Both the position numbers and the translations under genes were made by a program. Positions 1 to 5,669 of a stretch of 5,669 nucleotides of DNA are shown here, one piece after another. This DNA comes from Spirochaetota bacterium. Its GTDB lineage: Bacteria > Spirochaetota > UBA4802 > JAFGJZ01. The notes beneath the pieces were generated by a model. It saw only the letters and a program-made list of their open reading frames with translations, ran no database searches and was not told where the DNA came from. How positions within the stretch are numbered: the stretch's first letter is position 1; every line of letters starts with the position of its first letter. The stretch spans positions 1 through 5,669 of the forward strand of contig JAEWVL010000421.1 of NCBI GenBank assembly GCA_023396665.1, read 5' to 3'.

Positions 1-156
1 AGCTTAAGGCTGATTGATATTGAAAATACAGATTTGGACTTGGGTTTCATATGTCACCGTATTAATTATTATGCCATCAAAAATCCTCAAAGTTTTCAGT
101 GAATATTTTGAATTAAAATATACACAAGAAATTCTTTGATAGAGGAAAATTCCGCA

Positions 157-184
157 ATAACAAACTATCTCAATAATTTGTTAT
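157..184. repeat. 8-bp inverted repeat, 12-base spacer
   Basis: ATAACAAA at 157-164 is matched exactly by its reverse complement TTTGTTAT at 177-184. The arms are entirely A/T apart from one G:C pair, so as an RNA hairpin it would be weak, and it lacks the T-run of a terminator. It could be a DNA-binding site, because TATA-like boxes (TATAGT at 189-194) follow directly. In such AT-rich sequence a chance match is quite possible. Confidence 0.3.
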
Positions 185-466
185 ACATTATAGTGATATT
201 TGAAATAGCGTATTTGTGTAAACGTCAAGTTATAAAAGACAGAATTGTTTTTTTTTGCGGCTTCACATAATATGTTACATGAAGTACATATGAACCGTTA
301 ATTGCAGGGTGCAGACAGTTCTTAAAATAAGCAACAATTCATTATTGGGCGATACTCGTTTTGTTGTTTGCTTTGATTAAGTATAAAATTCTTGCTGCTA
401 TTATCAAATAGATATTCTTATCAATGTGAACCACAAGTATTACCATTACAAAATATAAAATGATGC

Positions 467-495
467 AGGAGGTAAAACACATGAGTTCAGTATGA
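467..495 (+). other. perfect Shine-Dalgarno with a four-codon frame
   Basis: AGGAGGT at 467-473 is a full-strength ribosome binding site, placed seven bases before an ATG at 481. This is the best translation start signal in the window, yet the frame reads only Met-Ser-Ser-Val before TGA at 493-495. It may be a real leader peptide, the 5' stub of a gene whose body was lost when the present sequence was joined to it, or a sequencing frameshift. A second ATG at 492 overlaps the stop and runs 38 codons into the antisense of the chemoreceptor gene, ending at 608. That frame is unusually cysteine-rich and looks like a shadow. I see the signal directly; its meaning is inference. Confidence 0.4.
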
Positions 496-527
496 TTTGT
501 TGCCCGACAGACTGTTCAAGCTATGTA

Positions 528-2354
528 TTAACTGTTTGTTTTGAAAAAGTTGATAATCTCAACCAGGCTGTTTGCCTGAGCCGCCAGTTCTTCTGCTGTT
601 GCTGCTAATTCTTCAGAACTTGAGGCATTAACCTGAACAACCTGATCCATTTGCGTGACACCAAGTGCTATCTGTTCGGCTCCGCTTGACTGCTCTTCAG
701 ACGCGGTGGCTATCTCCTGAATAAGTCCGGCGGTTTTTTTTATGTCGGGAACCAGTTCTTCGATCTGTTTTCCCGCTTTTTCGGCGACAGTTGTACTCTT
801 GACAGAGAGTCCGTTGATTTCTGCTGCGGCTATTTGTGAGCGTTCTGCCAGTTTACGTACCTCAGAAGCGACAACTGCGAAGCCTTTTCCAGCGTCACCA
901 GCGCGTGCGGCCTCTATTGCTGCGTTAAGTGCAAGAAGATTTGTTTGGCCGGCAATTTCTTCAATAAATGAAATTTTTGAGGCTATTTCCTTCATACTCA
1001 TAACGGTCTCGTTCACGGCTTTTCCCGATTCTTCGGCGTTTTCTGCAACCCGCCTGGACAATGTATCGGCCTGGGTGGTGTTATCCGCGTTTTGCTTAAT
1101 CGTCGAAGCAAGCTCTTCGACAGAAGCTGAAAGTTCCTCGATACTCGATGCCTGTTCGCTGGCTCCCTGTGACATTGATGCGGCGGTTTCTGAAAGCTGA
1201 CTTGATCCGGAGTGTATCTGTCCGGATGCATCGCGGATAATATCGACTATTGAAGAAAGGCTTGTCACGAGTGCGTCAAGAGAGCGTCCCAGAGATCCGA
1301 TTTCATCACCTCTTCGCATAAGCTGGTTAAGTAGTTTCCTGTCATCTTTGCTCATGACAAGCTCCCCTCTCGCCAGCAGGTTCAAAGCTCGCATGAACCC
1401 CGATATGGGATTCGCTATCGATTTTGCGATTATAAGTGCCACAGAAACTGATATGATAATTCCGATTAATAAGCATCCCCAGAGAACTCGCATAAGGTTA
1501 GAAACCGTTGAATTAATTTCCTTTAACGAGATGGAAAGACAGAGTATCCATCCCGGACTATTCGGAACCCGTGCTGAAAAAGTGACCATCTTCACACCAT
1601 CTTTATTCGTGTAAATGCCGTCATTTGTCTCGGAAGCGAGCATACTTTTACCCAGGGTCTCGAGTCCTTTATATCCCTCATTGTTTGAGCTCAAGATGTT
1701 AAGGTTCAGAATGGTATTCTTGTCGGGGTGTGCGATTACCGTTCCGTTTTGATCGATTATCCATCCGTATCCTGTCTCTCCAAGTTTGATTGAAGCGGCA
1801 ATCGATGACAGGGTATCCATATTAATTTCGAATGCGGCAATTCCCACCTTGTTTCCATCAGAAGCCTTTATCGCTTTGGCCAAAATGACTGTAGGAAAAT
1901 TCTTAGCCTTGGAAATTGCAACATCTCCAATTGCATAATCTTTATTTTGGAGCATGATTTCCTTAAAATAACCTCGTTGTGAAACATTAACATAGTTGCC
2001 GGTAACTGTTTTTGCACTGCCATCACTCCATACGACTAAAGTTGTGGTAATATCGGGCGAAACTGTTTTTTTTACTTCAAATAACATTCTGTCTTCGGCG
2101 TACGATCTGTTTCCAGAAGTTAAAAAATCCAGTGATGAAATTGTACTGAGCTGCCAGTAGTATGAGTCCAAAAGTTTTCCAAGCTCGTCCGCTCGTGCTT
2201 TCGTAATCTGTGTGTTTTCAATCTGTAACTGTTTCGGAATTTCAACTGAAAGCCGGCTTCCGATGAACAGGATGATGAAAGTGAGAATGAAAGCAACCAT
2301 AAGGCTGACTATAAGGGAGATTTTGAAGGAAAGGCCAATTGAGCGGAATTTCAT
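528..2354 (-). CDS. methyl-accepting chemotaxis protein, dCache type
   Basis: This is an inner-membrane chemoreceptor that would bind a ligand outside the cytoplasm and control the CheA kinase through CheW. From the chosen start it has 608 residues. They are a short basic N-terminus, a membrane helix at about 12-32, a periplasmic domain at about 35-285, a second helix at about 288-310, a HAMP domain at about 310-365 (Asn315-Pro316, Asp350-Glu351), and a long signalling coiled coil. The hairpin tip reads AGQTNLLALNAAIEAARAG at 468-486, the family hallmark. The periplasmic part looks like a double Cache domain, with RGYF near 127-130 and GETGYGWIID near 192-201. It lacks the RxWY form typical of amino-acid sensors, so the ligand cannot be predicted. 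Methylation-type Glu pairs sit at about 406/407, 413/414, 553/554 and 581/582. There is no C-terminal NWETF-like pentapeptide. The start at 2354 is preferred over an in-frame ATG 60 bases upstream because only it has a ribosome binding site. Confidence 0.95.
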   Translation of the reverse strand: MKFRSIGLSFKISLIVSLMVAFILTFIILFIGSRLSVEIPKQLQIENTQITKARADELGKLLDSYYWQLSTISSLDFLTSGNRSYAEDRMLFEVKKTVSPDITTTLVVWSDGSAKTVTGNYVNVSQRGYFKEIMLQNKDYAIGDVAISKAKNFPTVILAKAIKASDGNKVGIAAFEINMDTLSSIAASIKLGETGYGWIIDQNGTVIAHPDKNTILNLNILSSNNEGYKGLETLGKSMLASETNDGIYTNKDGVKMVTFSARVPNSPGWILCLSISLKEINSTVSNLMRVLWGCLLIGIIISVSVALIIAKSIANPISGFMRALNLLARGELVMSKDDRKLLNQLMRRGDEIGSLGRSLDALVTSLSSIVDIIRDASGQIHSGSSQLSETAASMSQGASEQASSIEELSASVEELASTIKQNADNTTQADTLSRRVAENAEESGKAVNETVMSMKEIASKISFIEEIAGQTNLLALNAAIEAARAGDAGKGFAVVASEVRKLAERSQIAAAEINGLSVKSTTVAEKAGKQIEELVPDIKKTAGLIQEIATASEEQSSGAEQIALGVTQMDQVVQVNASSSEELAATAEELAAQANSLVEIINFFKTNS

Positions 2355-2360
2355 AGTGAA

Positions 2361-2366
2361 CCTCTT
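2361..2366 (-). promoter_or_regulatory. ribosome binding site of the chemoreceptor
   Basis: On the minus strand AAGAGG ends six bases before the ATG at 2354-2352. The alternative in-frame ATG at 2414-2412 is preceded by a CTCC-containing stretch with no Shine-Dalgarno and lies upstream of the likely -10 box. This site therefore decides the start and gives a protein beginning MKFRSIGLSF, with the usual few basic residues before the first membrane helix. Confidence 0.75.
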
Positions 2367-2378
2367 GTGAAGTAGGTA

Positions 2379-2394
2379 AGATTGAACCCAATCT
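2379..2394. repeat. inverted repeat at the chemoreceptor 5' end
   Basis: AGATTG at 2379-2384 and CAATCT at 2389-2394 form perfect six-base arms around four bases. Read as minus-strand RNA this makes a GGTT-loop hairpin, which can be lengthened by AGT/ACT pairing across a 3' bulge. It lies 13 bases upstream of the ribosome binding site and close to the transcription start expected from the promoter at 2402-2430. It could be an operator overlapping +1 or a 5' stabilising hairpin. The repeat is seen directly; any role is inference. Confidence 0.4.
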
Positions 2395-2401
2395 ACTCTG
2401 C

Positions 2402-2430
2402 AATATAGTTTCATTACGTGGAGAAAACAA
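2402..2430 (-). promoter_or_regulatory. likely sigma70-type promoter for the chemoreceptor
   Basis: On the minus strand TTGTTT (2430-2425) and TATATT (2407-2402) are separated by 17 bases. The -10 box matches the consensus at five of six positions, the -35 box at three of six. Transcription would start near 2395, giving a 5' leader of about 40 bases. I see no flagellar-type sigma28 boxes here, although many chemotaxis genes use them. Confidence 0.45.
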
Positions 2431-2579
2431 AAAATTATTTGGATAAGCGTGATCTGCCAATAGAAAATGAATTTTTCAGAGGGACTCTACATTTTGAGGA
2501 TTTACAGAAAAAAGTAAAACAAGAACACAATTTGAATGAATTCGTTTATTTGCTGCATTCAATATTAGAGCGACATTAA
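2418..2579 (+). pseudogene. 53-codon orphan frame, possible gene remnant
   Basis: An open frame runs from GTG at 2418 to TAA at 2577-2579 inside the divergent spacer. An in-frame TAG at 2406-2408 closes it on the left. The 53-residue product is rich in charged residues (begins VEKTKNYLDKRDLP, ends FVYLLHSILERH) and reads like real protein, with alternating hydrophobic and charged positions suggesting helices near its C-terminus. It has no in-frame ATG and no Shine-Dalgarno before GTG, and it overlaps the predicted chemoreceptor promoter on the other strand. It may be the surviving C-terminal piece of a lost gene, possibly a regulator, since such genes often flank RND pumps. It could also be a small protein with a weak GTG start, or chance. 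I do not recognise a family. Confidence 0.35.
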
Positions 2580-2621
2580 AAGGTATCACTTTTTGGAAAT
2601 TATGCTGTTAAAGTCAGGAAA

Positions 2622-2635
2622 CCTGTATTTACAGG
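2622..2635. promoter_or_regulatory. 14-bp palindrome, candidate operator
   Basis: CCTGTA and TACAGG are exact inverted arms around TT. The flanks add partial copies (CAGGAAACCTG on the left, CAGG again on the right at 2636-2639), so the segment at about 2615-2640 is packed with CAGG/CCTG half-sites. It lies about 47 bases upstream of the -35 box of the pump promoter. Dyads of this kind are typical binding sites for dimeric regulators that control efflux pumps, but no regulator gene is in the window. As RNA it would form only a five-base-pair hairpin with an ATTT loop. Confidence 0.4.
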
Positions 2636-2681
2636 CAGGCAGACGTGTATTAAGTAATATCTTCGGAAAATATCTTCTTTG

Positions 2682-2711
2682 TTGACAGTCTTGCTGTAAA
2701 ACAACGATTAT
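2682..2711 (+). promoter_or_regulatory. likely sigma70-type promoter for the RND pump
   Basis: A perfect TTGACA at 2682-2687 is followed after 18 bases by GATTAT at 2706-2711, which matches TATAAT at four of six positions. Transcription would start near 2718, leaving a leader of about 30 bases before the permease start. A promoter this close implies that the permease is the first gene of its transcript, not the distal gene of an operon running in from the left. Confidence 0.5.
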
Positions 2712-2736
2712 CGATTCCTTGTGATGTATTTTATTT

Positions 2737-2740
2737 GGAG
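2737..2740 (+). promoter_or_regulatory. ribosome binding site of the RND permease
   Basis: GGAG at 2737-2740 lies nine bases before ATG at 2750 and six before the adjoining in-frame GTG at 2747. An in-frame TAG at 2744-2746 rules out any start further upstream, so the N-terminus is fixed to within one residue. Confidence 0.75.
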
Positions 2741-2749
2741 AAATAGGTG

Positions 2750-5669
2750 ATGGAACGTTTTTTTGAGAAATTCCTGCGAAAGCTTGTTGATAAACCACTT
2801 CTGGTGAATCTTTTGCTGATATTTTTAGTATTAATCGGAATTTATTCACTTTGGACCATGCAGCGTCTGGGCTTTCCCAGGATAGATATGTATATGATGG
2901 ATATCTACACAAGCTATCCGGGAGCATCACCTGAAGATGTCGAACTGAATGTAAGCAAAAAGATCGAGGAAGCTATCGCCGGAGTCAGTGACATAAAAGA
3001 GTACAGTTCCGTCTCTCTTGAGAACATGTCGGTCGTTTCTGTCACCATAAATGATTCGGCTGAAGATAAAGAGAAAGTTAAGGATGATATTGAAACGGCC
3101 ATTGGCCGGATCAACGATTTTCCCGAAGAAGTGAAAACCCGCCCGGAAATATACGAGGAAAAATCAGATAATTGGCCGATTATGACAATCGGTTTTTCAT
3201 CTCCGGGTGATGATCCGACTGTGTGTGCAGAACTTGCGAGAGCCCTAAAAGAAGATTTGCTCGAGTTATCAACTGTTGCCGGAATTGACATACAGGGAGT
3301 TCATGAAAAGGAAATTGTTATCCGTCTGAAAAAACACCTTCTTGATGAGTATAAAATTTCTTTTGAAGAGGTGATAAGTTCTATTAAAAACAATAAAATA
3401 CGGCTTTCAGCCGGATCACTAGAATCTTTTACCACTGAAACCGGTATTGTTACTCTTTCAGAATTTTCCAGTGAGGAGGAGATACGCAGTATTATTGTTC
3501 GCATTAACGATGCGGGTAGAATTATCACATTGGGTGATATTTCAGAAGTTGCTCTTCAGTTGCAGGAAAGCGATGTTGTCAGAAAAATAAACGGGAAGTA
3601 CGGTGTCTGGCTGAATGTCAAAAAACAGGGCAATGCCGATATAATTAAAAGTGTTGATCAGGTTACCAAGGTGATTGAACGATTTAAGAAGGGTCGATTA
3701 CAGCAATCTGAAGTTTCATTGTCAATACTTTCCGATATGTCTGCTGACACAAGAGACCGGCTTCGTATTCTTTATTCGAATGCAGCGGTTGGACTGGTTC
3801 TCGTACTGGGAGTTCTTTTTCTGTTTTTCAACGCTAGACTTGCATTTTGGACGGCAATGGGTATCCCTATTGCGTTTTCAACGGCGTTTATTGTCGCCTC
3901 ATTTGCTGGAGTGTCAATTAACCGAATATCACTGTTAGGCCTTGTTGTCGTTCTCGGTATGCTGGTGGATGATTCAATAGTTGTAGCGGAAAATATATAC
4001 AGGAACCGCTCGGAAGGGCTGACTCCAAAAGACGCCGCGGCACGGGGAACGGCACAGGTTCTCGTACCTGTTCTTGGAACAGTTGCAACAACGGTTATCG
4101 CTTTCCTTCCAATGTACTTTATTAAGGGAATCGCATTTGATTTTTCGCGGGAAATTCCGACCTTTGTCATCGCAATGCTCTTTGGCAGTCTTATCGAATC
4201 CGTTTTGGCTTTACCCGTTCATCTTGCGGCACCACCGAAGAAAAGAAAGAAGCAAGTACAGCCGGTCGGAATGCCTTTTTTGCAATTTTGCGAGGCGGGT
4301 TACGGCCGCTTTCTCAGAAAAATGCTCAGGCACCGGTACATTTCCTTTTTTGCGATTTGTGCGATATTTGTTTCGGCGCTTTTTCTTTCTGTTCTTATGG
4401 TGAAATTTGTTATGTTTCCCATTGACCAGGCGACGAGCCTGCTGATCTACGGAGAAACAAAAACGGACAGTTCTCTGAAGAATACCGAAACCATCATCGC
4501 TCCGATAGATGAAATTCTTGATTCTTTACCGGAAGGGGTTTTGCGTTCGTATGTGTCGATGGCCGGTCGCAAACACCGTTATTCGATACAGACACTTTCC
4601 AACCAGTTTAATTATGAAATAACATTGAGCCCTTCAACGCAGAGAGATATGAGTGCGCTGGAAGTGAAAGATTATGTTTTCAAAGAGATTAAATCAAGAA
4701 ATATTAGCGGCATAGTGTCGCTTGATTATGAAATAGATGGCGGAGGGCCTCCGGCGGGAAAACCGGTCGCAATTGACGTTATCGGAAATGATAATGAAAA
4801 ACGAATTGCTTTGTTGCGGGAGATATCCGGGGATTTGCGGGAAATCGGATTAACCCAGATAGAGAGCGATTATCGCGAAGGAAAAGCGGAATTGCGGCTG
4901 ACACCCGATTATCCCCTGATTGCACAGGGGGCTTTGTCTGTGGGACAGATCGCCGGGATTATCAGAACTGCGTTTGACGGAACAGAAGTTGCGTATATGG
5001 AAACTGCAGATGAACGGATTCCTTTTCGTGTTGTGCTGGATAAGACAGAAATTATTCCGGATAAACCGCTCGACGGCTTGTACACCATAAACAACAGGGG
5101 GATACTTATTCCTATTGCGAATCTTTTGCATACAAAAATGAGCGCTTCACCGCAGACGATTTATAGACATAACGGAAAGAGAAAAAATACTATCACAGCC
5201 AATATTTCTGATGGTAAAAGTGCAAAGGAAATTTATTCGGTTCTTTCACAAAAATACAAGAGTTTTGAAGCGGACAATCCCGGTTTCAGGTTAAATCTGG
5301 GAGGAGAGGCGGAAGAGAGTGCCGTGACTTTCGCCAGAATGATTGTTGCGATAGTGTTGGCTTTACTGGGAATCTATTTTGTTCTGGTTCTTCAGTTCAA
5401 TTCGCTGGTTCAACCGGCAATCGTGATTTCAGCTGTGCCCTTCGGTCTGATCGGTATACTGTTTGCCTTCGGCATACAGCGTATGGATCTTTCGATGCTC
5501 GCTCTTGTCGGTATTATGGGCTATGGCGGCGTTGTTGTGAATAACTCGCTGATACTCGTTGAATTCATGAATAATGAACGCAAGAATAACAGCGGGGCGG
5601 ATTTTATCGATAGCATTGTCAAAGGGGCAAAAACCAGATTGACTCCGATCTTTTTAACGACAATAACAA
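2750..5669 (+). CDS. RND efflux transporter permease, 3' end cut off
   Basis: This is the inner-membrane proton-driven permease of a tripartite efflux system, which normally works with a periplasmic membrane-fusion protein and a TolC-like channel. The frame is unbroken for 973 codons to the window edge; AcrB-like proteins have about 1030-1050 residues. Visible in order are TM1 (about 17-37), FPRID (42-46), YPGASPEDVE (56-65), and the first periplasmic porter/docking loop to about 343. Then come TM2-TM6 (about 344-492), a basic linker (PPKKRKK) and TM7 (about 530-552). The second periplasmic loop ends in GEAEES (852-857), followed by TM8-TM10 (about 862-939) and the start of TM11. Both loops are about 310 residues, the size of the drug-exporting (HAE1) branch. 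TM4 carries GMLVDDSIVVAEN with Asp407-Asp408, the proton-binding pair. The position of AcrB Lys940 is Asn931, while Arg963 and Thr970 match AcrB Arg971 and Thr978. Substrate unknown. No fusion-protein gene lies upstream. Confidence 0.95.
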   Translation, partial: MERFFEKFLRKLVDKPLLVNLLLIFLVLIGIYSLWTMQRLGFPRIDMYMMDIYTSYPGASPEDVELNVSKKIEEAIAGVSDIKEYSSVSLENMSVVSVTINDSAEDKEKVKDDIETAIGRINDFPEEVKTRPEIYEEKSDNWPIMTIGFSSPGDDPTVCAELARALKEDLLELSTVAGIDIQGVHEKEIVIRLKKHLLDEYKISFEEVISSIKNNKIRLSAGSLESFTTETGIVTLSEFSSEEEIRSIIVRINDAGRIITLGDISEVALQLQESDVVRKINGKYGVWLNVKKQGNADIIKSVDQVTKVIERFKKGRLQQSEVSLSILSDMSADTRDRLRILYSNAAVGLVLVLGVLFLFFNARLAFWTAMGIPIAFSTAFIVASFAGVSINRISLLGLVVVLGMLVDDSIVVAENIYRNRSEGLTPKDAAARGTAQVLVPVLGTVATTVIAFLPMYFIKGIAFDFSREIPTFVIAMLFGSLIESVLALPVHLAAPPKKRKKQVQPVGMPFLQFCEAGYGRFLRKMLRHRYISFFAICAIFVSALFLSVLMVKFVMFPIDQATSLLIYGETKTDSSLKNTETIIAPIDEILDSLPEGVLRSYVSMAGRKHRYSIQTLSNQFNYEITLSPSTQRDMSALEVKDYVFKEIKSRNISGIVSLDYEIDGGGPPAGKPVAIDVIGNDNEKRIALLREISGDLREIGLTQIESDYREGKAELRLTPDYPLIAQGALSVGQIAGIIRTAFDGTEVAYMETADERIPFRVVLDKTEIIPDKPLDGLYTINNRGILIPIANLLHTKMSASPQTIYRHNGKRKNTITANISDGKSAKEIYSVLSQKYKSFEADNPGFRLNLGGEAEESAVTFARMIVAIVLALLGIYFVLVLQFNSLVQPAIVISAVPFGLIGILFAFGIQRMDLSMLALVGIMGYGGVVVNNSLILVEFMNNERKNNSGADFIDSIVKGAKTRLTPIFLTTIT

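Larger units (their letters stand above)
1..527. other. AT-rich region without a convincing gene
   Basis: This stretch is clearly richer in A+T than the two large genes and has frequent stops in all frames. The plus frame starting at base 1 is open for 33 codons to a TGA at 100-102 and could be the tail of a gene lying to the left. Another plus frame is open from 14 to 139 with an ATG at 71 but no ribosome binding site. Neither matches a family I recognise, and such lengths occur by chance. A run of nine T lies at 248-256, without a GC-rich hairpin before it, so I do not call a terminator. Short ACAT/ATGT inverted motifs cluster at about 265-295. I see no tRNA, rRNA, CRISPR repeats or insertion-sequence ends. 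No strong terminator for the minus-strand receptor gene is visible below 528. Confidence 0.6.

Noticed and set aside
1..102. 33-codon frame open from the left edge, possible tail of a gene
   Set aside because: It is too short and AT-rich to separate from chance, with no recognisable motif and no terminator after the stop. It is mentioned only in the description of the region.
217..260. Run of nine T at 248-256 as a Rho-independent terminator
   Set aside because: Only a weak GTC/GAC pairing precedes it, with no stable GC-rich stem.
492..608. 38-codon cysteine-rich frame starting at a second ATG after the strong ribosome binding site
   Set aside because: Most of it is antisense to the end of the chemoreceptor gene, and the cysteines come from reading GCAGCA-type alanine codons backwards. 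The spacing from the ribosome binding site to this ATG is too long.
742..1200. Plus-strand open frame of 152 codons opposite the chemoreceptor gene
   Set aside because: It lies antisense to the highly conserved signalling domain, whose Ala/Ser/Glu-rich codons routinely leave the opposite strand open. The product is a low-complexity Ser/Ala-rich sequence without a ribosome binding site.
2355..2414. Upstream in-frame ATG giving 20 extra residues to the chemoreceptor
   Set aside because: There is no Shine-Dalgarno before it, it lies upstream of the probable -10 box, and the extra residues would precede the normal basic start before the first membrane helix.
2586..4170. Several minus-strand open frames of 75 to 132 codons opposite the RND gene
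   Set aside because: They are antisense to an unbroken, clearly recognisable transporter frame, and they show no family motifs or start signals.
3675..4403. Plus-strand open frames of 87 and 109 codons in another frame of the RND gene
   Set aside because: They are embedded in the membrane-helix coding region, so their Phe/Leu-rich products reflect the frame-shifted reading of the transporter codons.

Overview
The window holds two large genes transcribed away from each other, separated by a roughly 400-base regulatory gap, plus an AT-rich stretch of about 530 bases at the left edge with no convincing gene. On the minus strand is a complete membrane-bound methyl-accepting chemotaxis protein (608 residues from the chosen start). 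On the plus strand is an RND-family efflux transporter permease of the AcrB type, open to the right edge, with 973 codons present and roughly the last 60-80 missing.

Organism: both products point to a motile Gram-negative (diderm) bacterium. The RND pump needs a periplasm and outer membrane, and the receptor needs a CheA/CheW pathway. The dCache receptor with a shortened cytoplasmic hairpin and no C-terminal CheR-tethering pentapeptide, the moderate G+C of the genes and the AT-rich spacers would fit a spirochaete or a similar deep-branching diderm. This is an impression from sequence style, not a firm assignment.

Layout: (1) 1-527, AT-rich, with a small inverted repeat at 157-184 and a perfect Shine-Dalgarno followed by a reading frame of only four codons at 467-495. 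(2) 528-2354, minus strand, the chemoreceptor, with its own ribosome binding site and a likely promoter at 2402-2430. (3) 2355-2749, the divergent intergenic region. It contains an inverted repeat at the predicted receptor transcription start, a 53-codon plus-strand reading frame without an ATG (2418-2579), a 14-base palindrome (2622-2635) and a sigma70-like promoter (2682-2711) for the pump. (4) 2750 to the edge, the RND permease.

How they work together: the receptor would detect an extracellular or periplasmic ligand and signal to CheA. The permease would export substrates using the proton gradient, together with a membrane-fusion protein and an outer-membrane channel. Neither partner lies directly upstream, so they must be downstream or elsewhere. 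Nothing in the sequence proves a functional link between receptor and pump beyond divergent neighbourhood. I do not see a clearly new system; the best leads are the small orphan reading frame, the tiny frame behind a perfect ribosome binding site, and the altered proton-relay residue in the pump.
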